NCBI RefSeq assembly: GCF_026151205.1
Contig: NC_087076.1
Span: 9,462,902 to 9,526,901 of the forward strand
DNA length: 64,000 nt
From: Bolinopsis microptera
Taxonomy: Eukaryota > Ctenophora > Tentaculata > Lobata > Bolinopsidae
Direction of reading: 5' to 3'
The position numbers and the translations under genes were made by a program. Of the stretch, positions 9,106-20,824 are shown in pieces. The notes under the pieces were generated by a model, which ran no database searches, was not told where the DNA came from, and saw only the letters and a list, made by a program, of their open reading frames with translations. Each line of letters opens with the position of its first letter. The stretch's first letter is position 1.

Positions 9106-12100
9106 GTGATACAAACAAGTCGAATTGCATAAAACTCTATACTGCACTTACTACCGTTTGATCGATGTATTTCAAGACAAGATAATTAATCATATTCGTT
9201 ACTGGGGACGCGTTAAAAAACTTGAAAGCAAAAGGTACTAATGGAAGAAACGGAAAATGGGACCAGCTTGCAGTTGGTTATCGAATCAAATTCAGTTTAG
9301 AACCAATCGTGTGTTTTTTCTCTGGTATCTAAACTGTTAATTAATCGTGTCGGCAGGAGGGTGTATTAGAATCTGTTCAGACTCAAGATTGTGATAAGTT
9401 CTTTTACAATTATATTTGTACCCCATCTAATGTGATTATTTATGATTTTTATCAGAATCCAACAGGAAGCTTACAACACTGAACGCATGAGTGTTTGCCA
9501 ATGTCCATCCAAAAATATGATGGCAAATTATGCCGATCACTTTTTATCTTTTTATTGTTGACTCTGTTCTCTAATTACGTTAATTAATAACATTACCTTT
9601 AGCTGATAACCGCTGCAGACAAATTATCATGCTCCTGGACTAAAATTTACCACATATGATTTGAGTTAAATGATATTTCAATAAATTTTCGTTAGGTTTT
9701 TATCGAATTTACCAAATTTATAAGTAAAATTAGAGCACCCTTTTAATTTAACATTAGGAATGACCAAAAGGGATGATGTACCGCCAGAAGCTGAGTAAAA
9801 TTAAATGTGGACGATGTCAACTTGTCATCCCACTCCGTCTGTGGAGAGAACATACCCTCCAACATGGATCTCTGAGGATTTTAAAGGTAGATAAATACCG
9901 ACCATCCTTTCTTGAACTAACCAAACACTGTTGCAGGTATTTCTTCTTTTTACATCGCTCCGCGCTCTTGTTCCAGTATACAATCAACCTTCGAGTGAGA
10001 GAGAAATTTCAGAAAAAGTGAAACACTTTAGTATCACATTTAGGGTACAAAACTATCAATTAAACCACTTACCAACGGCCGATTAAAAAACTTAAGCTTT
10101 TTGGCATCGTCAAAGTTTTGTCGGAAATATACCGAAAAAACCAGTCCCATGGCCATACTTTTTAGTTTTACCATTTTCTTGATTAAGCCGTTCGTAAATT
10201 ACACACTTTTTGGGGTTATTAATATAGATTTACAGCAAGATTTGGTCACCCTCCAAATCCAATATAATTGTGCAGGGTTTAGGGTATTCGTACTAACCGT
10301 GCGGCTACTGAAACTTATTTAATATCATATTACCAATTCGGTTCTCTGGAAGTGGCCGGAAATAAAACATTGTTTGAGAGGTAACACCTCCATGTATGTA
10401 GAAGGTTTTCAACCTGCAGGAAATTAAATAATTGTTGTTAATGTTCCCGAACACAAACGAGAAATTAATTACTTTTTTTGAAAAGAACGCGTCCTTATCA
10501 TTTATTCTCTTCTCTTTGGCATATGATTTACAAACTTCGTTGCTTCATTTTTATGATTTTTGTTTGTCGGCACTCTTTAAGATGGTCATTGGAACTTCGA
10601 CTAATACTATTACTAGAAGTAGTATCTGTCTGTTTACTTTTCTTCAGTTTATTAAAAGTACGTACTTGTACGATATTTTGAAAAATACGTACTGTACGTA
10701 CTTCTCATTTTAGAACTTGGAAGCTTAATTCTACTATACTTATCATGCTAACGCGTGAGACAGTACAGCTTGATGAATGGCCTCCGCCCGCCACGCTAAC
10801 GCGTGGATTTTACCCTAAACTTAAACTTAAAGCCAACGAAAAAATGTGTGATTTTCATTCGCCGAAAGCTGACAAAAGATTTTATTTTTACCTGACATGT
10901 TTGGTATTTTAATTGATTACCAATGCCATGGTTTGTTTTAAACACAAAGAACAGACTCATACTATACGGTATATTTCTTTTGAAATTCGTCGATCCAACG
11001 CGAAATAAGTATTAAAGGTGATAGATCATAACCACTAGTGCAGATAAAGAAACGTAATTACTAATTGTGGTATAATTGAGAAGATGTGTCAACATTGACC
11101 ACGACAACTGCAAAATATACATGTACAGATATCATTATTCCAGCAATGGTTAGAATGAACATCTGCCATGCCATCCAAGTGGCAGGTAGCGGCTATTCCG
11201 CAATTAAGCTCGCTTATAATTATTTATAATTTTGAGTTACAATTGCTTAACATTAAAAGCGTATATTTTGTGTATGAGCTTATATATAGGGACACGTACA
11301 TTTCAGTTCGTCTGTTTGCAGTCATCAGTATGTTTTATGGTTTTTTACTCAAAATGTTTTACCAATAGAAACTATTCTGTGGGTAAGGTGACTTTTGTAC
11401 TTCAGTACGTGTCGAACTAGAGTCCAGGTAGCGTACTGATCTAGCTCGACAGAGTCAAACTTTAGGGTTTTTCGAACTACAGTACGTGTGCCTGGTCAGG
11501 TTGCCCAAACAAACATGCCGCCTTATGCAGCGGAAACAAGGGTATTTTTAGCCTTATAGTTTTGTATTACGGATGATTGTAATATGAGCCTAGAAATCCG
11601 TGCAAATATTACATTTTCTTGCATATCCAATTTTTATCCATAATAATAGTTGTTTATTTTGTGGCTTACTTTCAAATTTACTTGAACATCTGTCAGTCTT
11701 TGACTAACTGAACATTTAATATTAAATCTGGAGATTATTGTGTGGTTTTTGTGACAAAGTAAAAAGCAATGTAACTCAAATCAGAATTATATTTAGGTTT
11801 ATCATGGCTTGTCAGTGTTTCTGCTAAATCATGATCAAAGATACTTCCGTTTGGTAACTGCAATGTAGCCCACGCACATGATCGCTCTTTTCACCTATTT
11901 TATTTACTATACCAATTTTGAGATTAAAATTAACGTAGATCACACAATTAGGGTAACTAACGAATCGTGAGCGGATGGAAAGGACGACTGGCTGAGCATT
12001 GATCACATGTCCCAGCGATGGAGAGATGATTGGAAACGTTAGACGGTCTAGTCACCGGTACGGAAATGAGTCTAGAATCTTGCTTGATTTTAAAAATGCG

Positions 12101-12729
12101 CATAATCGAACGTAGCATCACTTTTCAAAACACTACCCGACGTTTTTTATGTTTCGCTAAGAATTTTATCACGATGCATGCCTACTTTTCTTCTCTTCCA
12201 CGATGATTCTCTTTATTTAATCCTTTACCATGTAAGATTCGATTACTAAGAATTAGTGATGTCATAGAATGTTTGGGTACATATTGAATATCATGCTAAC
12301 GTATTTGAAACTGCCTTTACTTTTCCTCGTATTGGCTTCGTGATCTGTCAGTCTATCGTTCGGTACCATAACTGCTTGACAAAATGGATTCATACTCGTT
12401 TTTACGTTAACATACGCATTTTTCCTAATCAAGCCATAGATTTTTATTTCGATAGCTTTTTTACTTAACTTAAAATAAATAGTATCACCGTTACGAATGA
12501 TGATCATAATTCCTAAATAGTCCGTACCTATTCAACCCAACCCATTTCAAATTTGTCACGTAACAAATCAGTAATACACACATCAGGCCAATCTAATTTC
12601 AAGCATTTTAAAATCAAAGGAAAACTTCCGCCCACTCAGAAATTATTTGGCTAATGCGCACGACTAAAGTATCCGGGGGAGTTTTTCAGCGCCCAACAAG
12701 TCCAACCTAACAGTCCCTCTCAGGATCTA
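9106..12729. other. 3.6-kb interval without a confident gene
   Basis: AT-rich sequence between the divergently oriented SOUL and second ZIP genes, so it should hold both promoters. It contains one possible zinc-finger exon (9774-9887) and a small palindrome around 10660-10695 (agtacgtact type). Other short frames on either strand have no domain. Weak methionine-rich frames near 10.4-10.7 kb and 11.2 kb are hydrophobic by AT bias. Confidence 0.4.
9774..9887 (+). CDS. possible zinc-finger exon (unassigned)
   Basis: The frame begins at ATGATG and encodes KCGRCQLVIPLRLWREHTLQ followed by HG, a C-x2-C-x12-H-x4-H spacing. It ends at a good donor (aaag|gtagat, GT at 9888). An acceptor-like aacattag lies just upstream near 9756. 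No partner exons were found on either side. It may be the first coding exon of an unrecognised gene, or chance. Its codon use is less AT-biased than the flanks, which is why it is listed. Confidence 0.28.
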
Positions 12730-15700
12730 ATGAGAATGAAGTTAGTGTGTCTGATAGTGGTAGTAATATTCCTGACACTACATCAGACTGAAGCCGGTGA
12801 ACTACAGTACCCGAGATATTGGGGTCCTTATAAGGGTACCAAGCAGTCAGATACCAGACAAGATATACAAGATGAACATTTAGTGGGGAACAGCAGGAGC
12901 CGGAGATCAGGAGATGATGATGATGATGATGACAAGACCTCTAACGTGGTGCGAGCGATCACCATGATAATCATATTAATCGTATCCATGATATTCGGGA
13001 TGTTACCCCTGAAGACCCTCTCCATGAAGTACAGAAGTCGGATAGCTAGTATAGCTAACTGTTTTGGGGGCGGGGTCTTCTTCGGAACCTGCTTTATGCA
13101 TCTCATCCCGGAAGTGAAGATGCAGATAAACGCGTACGTGGAGTACATGGAGGACAAAGTTACAGCAGGACTTGCTGAGGGAGAACAACCTCCCGGTTAT
13201 TTGGAATTTCTGGAGAAACTGCCCATTCCAGAGTTCCTGGAGTGTTCGGGCTTCCTCCTCATTCTGTCTATAGAGAAGATTGCGGAGTCTGCTAAGAAGA
13301 TCCGTCCTTTAACTCAGCGGTTCTCTGTGTTTATATCGACTAAGAAACTCAGTGCAGCGCAGAAACTAGTGAATAAACAGCAGGATCTCGAGGTTAGTGA
13401 ACGATGATTTGTAATATTTAAAATTTTTAAATGAATTATCTTCACATGTACAAAAGCAAACATCACGAATCGTGTGACCACCCCACAGAGAGGAGATCAT
13501 TCCTCCAGCCAAGCAGCGAGTTGGGGTTGTGATGAGTGTAGCTATTATAACAAAAACGTTGTAGGTTCAACATATTCGTTGAATTTCACATATCCAAGCG
13601 AAAAGCTAACAATTGATAAATATCACATAACAGCCAGCAAATCTCTAAAACATGTTATTGTTAAACACTTAGTTTCAAATTACCATAGTAACCGGTGTGT
13701 TACCACAGTAACCAGTGTGATACCAGGCAATACCGGACGGTTGTGAGGGAGATCACGAAAAGGATTTGGACTGTGACGAGTGTAACTCGGATATAACTGA
13801 TAACGATTCTCACTGTCACGCCAATCAAGGTACGAGCGGTTACGCTTCAGTTAAAATCATTACATCGTCATTAATTAAGAAACGCAGATCTCTTCAAACA
13901 AATATTTTAATACAGTCTTAAAAGTAGCCCACCTCAGAATTGTCAATTTCAGGAACACACTTTCTAATTTTAATGCGTATTTTGATTGGCAGGGTCTCAA
14001 ATAGACCCGATCTCAGAAGTTCGTTCCATCTAATAACACTTTAACAACACTAATAACACTATAACAACACTAATAACACTATAACAGCACTTATAACACT
14101 ATACAATATACAATATACAATACAAGGGCAGGTCTCTCCCGAACGTTGGGATGGCCTAAGGTGCTTATCTCCTTTTCAGTAACCCTAAGCCACTCTGTGT
14201 TATAACACTATAACAACACTAATAACACTATAACAACACTAATAACACTATAACAACACTAATAACACTAAAACAACACCAATAACACTAAAACAACACT
14301 AATAATACTATAACAGCACTTATAACACTATAACAACACTAATAACACTATAACAACACTAATAACACTATAACAACACTAATAACACTATAACAACACT
14401 TATAACACTATAACAACACTTATAACACTATAACAACACTAATAACACTCTAACAACACCTATAACACTATAACAATACTAATAACACTAAAACAACACT
14501 TATAACACTATAACAACACTAATAACACTTTAACAAAACTTATAACACTATAACAATACTAATAACACTAAAACAACACTAGTAACACTATAACAACACT
14601 AATAACACTTTAACAACACTTATAACACTATAAAAACACTAATAACACTATAACAACACTAATAACACTAAAACAACACTAATAACACTTTAACAACACT
14701 TATAACACTATAACAATACCAATAACACTATAACAACACTAATAACACTTTAACAACACTTATAACACTATAAAAACACTTATAACACTATAACAACACT
14801 AATAACACTAAAAAACACTAGTAACACTATAACAACACTTATAACACTATAACAACACCAATAACACTAAAACAACACTAATAATACTATAACAACACTA
14901 ATAACACTATAACAGCACTAATAACACTTTAACAACACTTATAACACTATAACAACACTAATAACACTTTAACAACACTTATAACACTATAACAACACTA
15001 GTAACACTATAACAACACTAATAACACTTTAACAAAACTTATAACACTATAACGATACTAATAACACTATAACAACACTAGTAACACTATAACAACACTT
15101 ATAACACTTTAACAACACTTATAACACTATAAAAACACTAATAACACTATAACAACACTAATAACACTAAAACAACACTAATAACACTTTAACAACACTT
15201 ATAACACCATAAAAACACTTATAACACTATAACAACACTAATAACACTAAAACAACACTAGTAACACTATAACAACACTTATAACACTATAACAACACCA
15301 ATAACAATAAAACAACACTAATAACACTATAACAACACTAATAACACTATAACAGCACTTATAACACTATAACAACACTAATAACACTATAACAACACTT
15401 ATAACACTATAACAACACTAGTAACACGCTAACAACACTTATAACACTATAAAAACACTAATAACAACACTTATAACACTATAACAACACTAATAACACT
15501 TTAACAACACTAATAACACTATAACAACACTAATAACACTAAAACAACACTAGTAACACTATAACAACACTTATAACACTATAAAAACACTAATAACAAC
15601 ACTTATAACACTATAACAACACTAATAACACTATAACAACACCAATAACACTATAACAACACTAATAACACTTTAACAACACTTATAACACTATAAAAAC

Positions 15701-18700
15701 ACTTATAACACTATAACAACACTAATAACACTAAAACAACACTAGTAACACTATAACAACACTTATAACACTATAACAACACCAATAACAATAAAACAAC
15801 ACTAATAACACTATAACAACACTAATAACACTATAACAGCACTTATAACACTATAACAACACTTATAACACTATAAAAACACTTATAACACTATAACAAC
15901 ACTAATAACACTAAAACAACACTAGTAACACTATAACAACACTTATAACACTATAACAACACCAATAACAATAAAACAACACTAATAACACTATAACAAC
16001 ACTAATAACACTATAACAGCACTTATAACACTATAACAACACTAATAACACTATAACAACACTTATAACACTATAACAACACTAGTAACACGCTAACAAC
16101 ACTTATAACACTATAAAAACACTAATAACAACACTTATAACACTATAACAACACTAATAACACTAAAACAACACTAGTAACACTATAACAACACTTATAA
16201 CACTATAACAACACCAATAACAATAAAACAACACTAATAACACTATAACAACACTAATAACACTATAACAGCACTTATAACACTATAACAACACTAATAA
16301 CACTATAACAACACTTATAACACTATAACAACACTAGTAACACGCTAACAACACTTATAACACTATAAAAACACTAATAACAACACTTATAACACTATAA
16401 CAACACTAATAACACTTTAACAACACTAATAACACTATAACAACACTAATAACACTATAACAGCACTTATAACACTATAACAACACTAAAAACACTATAA
16501 CAACACTTATAACACTATAACAACACTAGTAACACGCTAACAACACTTATAACACTATAAAAACACTAATAACAACACTTATAACACTATAACAACACTA
16601 ATAACACTTTAACAACACTAATAACACTATAACAACACTAATAACACTATAACAACACTAATAACACTTTAACAACACTTATAACACTTTAACAACACTT
16701 ATAACACTATAACAACACTAATAACACTAAAAAAACACTAGTAACACTATAACAACACTAATAACACTTTAACAACACTTATAACACTATAAAAACACTT
16801 GTAACACTATAACAACACTAATAACACTAAAACAACACTAGTAACACTATAACAACACTAATAACACTATATTAACACCAATAACACTATAACAACACTA
16901 GTAACACTAAAACAACACTAGTAACACTATAACAACACTTATAACACTATAACAACACCAATAACAATAAAACAACACTAATAACACTATAACAACACTA
17001 ATAACACTATAACAGCACTTATTACACTATAACAACACTAATAACACTATAACAACACTTATAACACTATAACAACACTAGTAACACGCTAACAACACTT
17101 ATAACACTATAAAAACACTAATAACAACACTTATAACACTATAACAACACTAATAACACTTTAACAACACTAATAACACTATAACAACACTAATAACACT
17201 AAAACAACACTAGTAACACTATAACAACACTTATAACACTATAAAAACACTAATAACAACACTTATAACACTATAACAACACTAATAACACTATAACAAC
17301 ACCAATAACACTATAACAACACTAATAACACTTTAACAACACTTATAACACTATAAAAACACTTATAACACTATAACAACACTAATAACACTAAAACAAC
17401 ACTAGTAACACTATAACAACACTTATAACACTATAACAACACCAATAACAATAAAACAACACTAATAACACTATAACAACACTAATAACACTATAACAGC
17501 ACTTATAACACTATAACAACACTTATAACACTATAAAAACACTTATAACACTATAACAACACTAATAACACTAAAACAACACTAGTAACACTATAACAAC
17601 ACTTATAACACTATAACAACACCAATAACAATAAAACAACACTAATAACACTATAACAACACTAATAACACTATAACAGCACTTATAACACTATAACAAC
17701 ACTAATAACACTATAACAACACTTATAACACTATAACAACACTAGTAACACGCTAACAACACTTATAACACTATAAAAACACTAATAACAACACTTATAA
17801 CACTATAACAACACTAATAACACTAAAACAACACTAGTAACACTATAACAACACTTATAACACTATAACAACACCAATAACAATAAAACAACACTAATAA
17901 CACTATAACAACACTAATAACACTATAACAGCACTTATAACACTATAACAACACTAATAACACTATAACAACACTTATAACACTATAACAACACTAGTAA
18001 CACGCTAACAACACTTATAACACTATAAAAACACTAATAACAACACTTATAACACTATAACAACACTAATAACACTTTAACAACACTAATAACACTATAA
18101 AAACACTAATAACAACACTTATAACACTATAACAACACTTATAACACTATAACAACACTAATAACACTTTAACAACACTAATAACACTATAACAACACTA
18201 ATAACACTATAACAGCACTTATAACACTATAACAACACTAATAACACTATAACAACACTTATAACACTATAACAACACTAGTAACACGCTAACAACACTT
18301 ATAACACTATTTTTTTTATCTAGACACTTATTTTACTTCGGAGTATTCCAACAGCCATATTGTTACACAAGTGCAACCAGCCAATTACAGTAAGCCGAAG
18401 GATTTGTTTTTTAGCCAGTGACGGTTAAGGTAGTGTCTACCATACTTTCTTCGCCCGAGACTTTGCTGCAATGTGCAGCTCCTCATTTAACCCTCACACC
18501 CGATTTCTCGAGTATTCGGCTGAGTAGACCGGGGGGCTGCATAGACCACTCACGATCCTTAGCTGAATGTCAACGACACTCACCCCACGACCAGGCAGGC
18601 AGTGGGATTTGAACCCGCAACCTCACGATTGCAAAGCTGGCTAACCAACTGCGCTACCTGGCCGTTAAAAAACTATAAAAACACTAATAACAACACTTAT

Positions 18701-20577
18701 AACACTATAACAACACTAATAACACTTTAACAACACTAATAACACTATAACAACACTAATAACACTATAACAACACTAATAACACTTTAACAACACTTAT
18801 AACACTTTAACAACACTTATAACACTATAACAACACTAATAACACTAAAAAACACTAGTAACACTATAACAACACTAATAACACTTTAACAACACTTATA
18901 ACACTATAAAAACACTTGTAACACTATAACAACACTAATAACACTAAAACAACACTAGTAACACTATAACAACACTAATAACACTATATTAACACCAATA
19001 ACACTATAACAACACTAGTAACACTAAAACAACACTAGTAACACGCTAACAACACTTATAACACTATAAAAACACTAATAACAACACTTATAACACTATA
19101 ACAACACTAATAACACTATAACAACACTAATAACACTATAAAAACACTAATAACACTATAACAACACTAATAACACTTTAACAACACTAATAACACTATA
19201 AAAACACTAATAACACTTTAACAACACTTATAACACTATAACAGCGCTTATAACACTATAACAACACTAATAACACTATAACAACACTAATAACACTATA
19301 ACAGCACTTATAACAATATAACAACGCTAATAACACTATAACAACACTAATAACACTATAACAACACTTATAACACTATAAAAACACTAATAACACTATA
19401 ACAACACTAATAACACTATAACAACACTAATAACACTTTAACAACACTTATAACACTATAAAAACACTAATAACACTATAACAACACTAATAACACTAAA
19501 CAACACTAGTAACACGCTAACAACACTTATAACACTATAAAAACACTAATAACAACACTTATAACACTATAACAACACTAATAACACTTTAACAACATTA
19601 ATAACACTATAACAACACTAATAACACTAAAACAACACTAGTAACACTATAACAACACTTATAACAACAAATCTCACCTGTTCAGAGCGGGAGCGGAAGA
19701 TGTCAGAGCAGAGCATCAAAAGTACCTCCTCCTCCAAAAAGAGAGTAGTCCCTAAGGCGTTTTTGTCCGCGATGAAGGGTAATCTGTACAACAGAATAAC
19801 CAGCAAGGGCCCAGAGGAACCGCAAGTGCCTGGGGTTAGTTTTTGTATTTTTAGCGGTTAGAAGTAAACTTAGGTTCGATTTCTGATTTCAAAATCAGAG
19901 TTTTGTTACTGTCAATTGATAACTACTATTCCTGAATTGATTTTTATGTTCTATGATTCAAATCATGATGAGGATTAAGTTTTTTTGTGCTAATTTATCA
20001 TAAAATGAAGAAACAAATAACAAGTAAAGTAATTTTTTAATAACACAATTTGTTTTTTTTAAATAACACAATATGTTCCGCAGCAAGCTAAGAAAAGTGC
20101 AGCTATGTTGATCCTAGCTCTCTCGATCCACTCCTTCTTTGAGGGACTAGCAATTGGAGTAGAGGGGACGGAGGCCGTGTTCATCCAGCTGGCAGCTGCC
20201 ATCACCGTACATAAGTGTGTCATAGCATTCGCTGTTGGCTCCAGGCTCATTCACAGCGGGAAATCTGTCTGGTGAGTTTACAGTTCATGTGCGCAGATAA
20301 ACTCAGCATGAATTAGATGTATGACAGATACCAATTACAAAGTAGTGAAAAGATAAAGCTAAGATCCTAAGACATCGTTGGTCGCTGCAATAACATGATG
20401 TTGTGCAATTTATATACCTTAACAATTAACCTACATGATGAAAATTGATTATATTATTTTCTTTCAGGGGGATGTTTTGGTGTTTGTTCTGTATGTGTGT
20501 AATGACCCCGATTGGAGTTTCGTTGGCAATGATAATTGTATCCGCTCTTGACAGCAACACCATTCTCATCGTATCAG
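12730..20577 (+). CDS. second ZIP-family (SLC39) metal transporter, 3' end missing
   Basis: Tandem paralogue of the gene at 549-4242. Exons: 12730-13392, 13489-13560, 13727-13829, 19686-19834, 20084-20271 and 20468-20577, all GT-AG with consistent phases (1,285 nt, about 428 codons). An alternative ATG is at 12736. The N-terminus is a signal peptide, then a luminal segment with RSRRSG and a D7 run. TM1 and TM2 follow (NCFGGGVFFGTCFMHLIPE), then TM3 (FLECSGFLLILSIEKIAE). The loop has two Cys/His segments, GDHSSSQAASWGCDEC and CEGDHEKDLDCDEC, plus SHCHANQ. TM4 has HSFFEGLAIGVE, TM5 HKCVIAFAVGS and TM6 MTPIGVSLAMIIV. The gene then reaches a donor in phase 1 (TCA G|gtaccc). No exon for TM7-TM8 (the FLYITFVEM motif in the paralogue) occurs before the convergent receptor gene. 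It is probably a metal importer, truncated either really or by assembly. Confidence 0.85.
14100..14201 (-). mobile_element. small retroelement fragment inside the satellite
   Basis: About 100 bp of unrelated sequence splits the satellite. On the minus strand it ends with an ATT/TGT-rich tail (ttgtattgtatattgtata), like the tail of a SINE or LINE 3' end. No coding content and no clear target duplication. Confidence 0.4.
18311..18669 (-). mobile_element. tRNA-derived SINE inserted in the satellite
   Basis: On the minus strand the element starts with a tRNA-like head: box A (GGTAGCGCAGTTGGTTAG) around 18640-18660 and box B (GCGGGTTCAAATCCCA) around 18602-18620. A body of about 270 bp follows, then a short A tail (TAGATAAAAAAAA) at 18311-18325. 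Satellite sequence continues on both sides, so the insertion post-dates the array. The head lacks a complete acceptor-stem pairing, so this is not a working tRNA gene. Confidence 0.78.
19835..20083 (+). other. intron of the second ZIP gene
   Basis: Intron with donor GT at 19835 (ggg|gttagt) and acceptor ttccgcag ending at 20083. AT-rich, no other feature seen. Confidence 0.6.
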
Positions 20578-20824
20578 GTACCCATAAAAACACCAATATA
20601 TTGTAGTTAATTTACCAACAATAACTTCTTTTTCAATCAAACTAATCGAGAAAAGCATGTGGCATTAGCATTTGTATCAGCAATGAAATGAAAAAAGAAG
20701 TTTCCTTTTTTTTCGAATTTCTTTTTTCCTTTTTAGATTTATCTTTAATTTACACCTGTTCATACAATAGGTGGTGCAACTGTAAATGCTGTTCCTGCTG
20801 CTGTTCTTGAACTTTTGCCTGCCA

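Larger units (their letters stand above)
14035..19664. repeat. 5.6-kb intronic satellite, 20-bp unit (AATAACACTATAACAACACT)n
   Basis: The whole intron between the third and fourth exons of the second ZIP gene is filled by a 20-bp unit with many single-base variants. It is broken by a fragment at 14100-14200 and by a SINE at 18311-18669. Variant order shows higher-order structure. Blocks recur at a 180-bp spacing (15721 versus 15901), and about 1.2 kb from 15235-16440 reappears at an offset of exactly 1,660 bp (16895-18100) with only a couple of differences. Confidence 0.95.

Noticed and set aside
8618-9161. Frames rich in Cys-Pro-Ser-Val or Arg-Gly-Thr-Glu on both strands
   Set aside because: They are translations of the octamer microsatellite with no other content.
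18602-18665. tRNA gene on the minus strand
   Set aside because: Boxes A and B are present but the stems do not close and the sequence continues into a SINE body with an A tail.
14035-19664. CRISPR-like array
   Set aside because: Units are contiguous 20-bp satellite repeats without unique spacers, in an animal intron.
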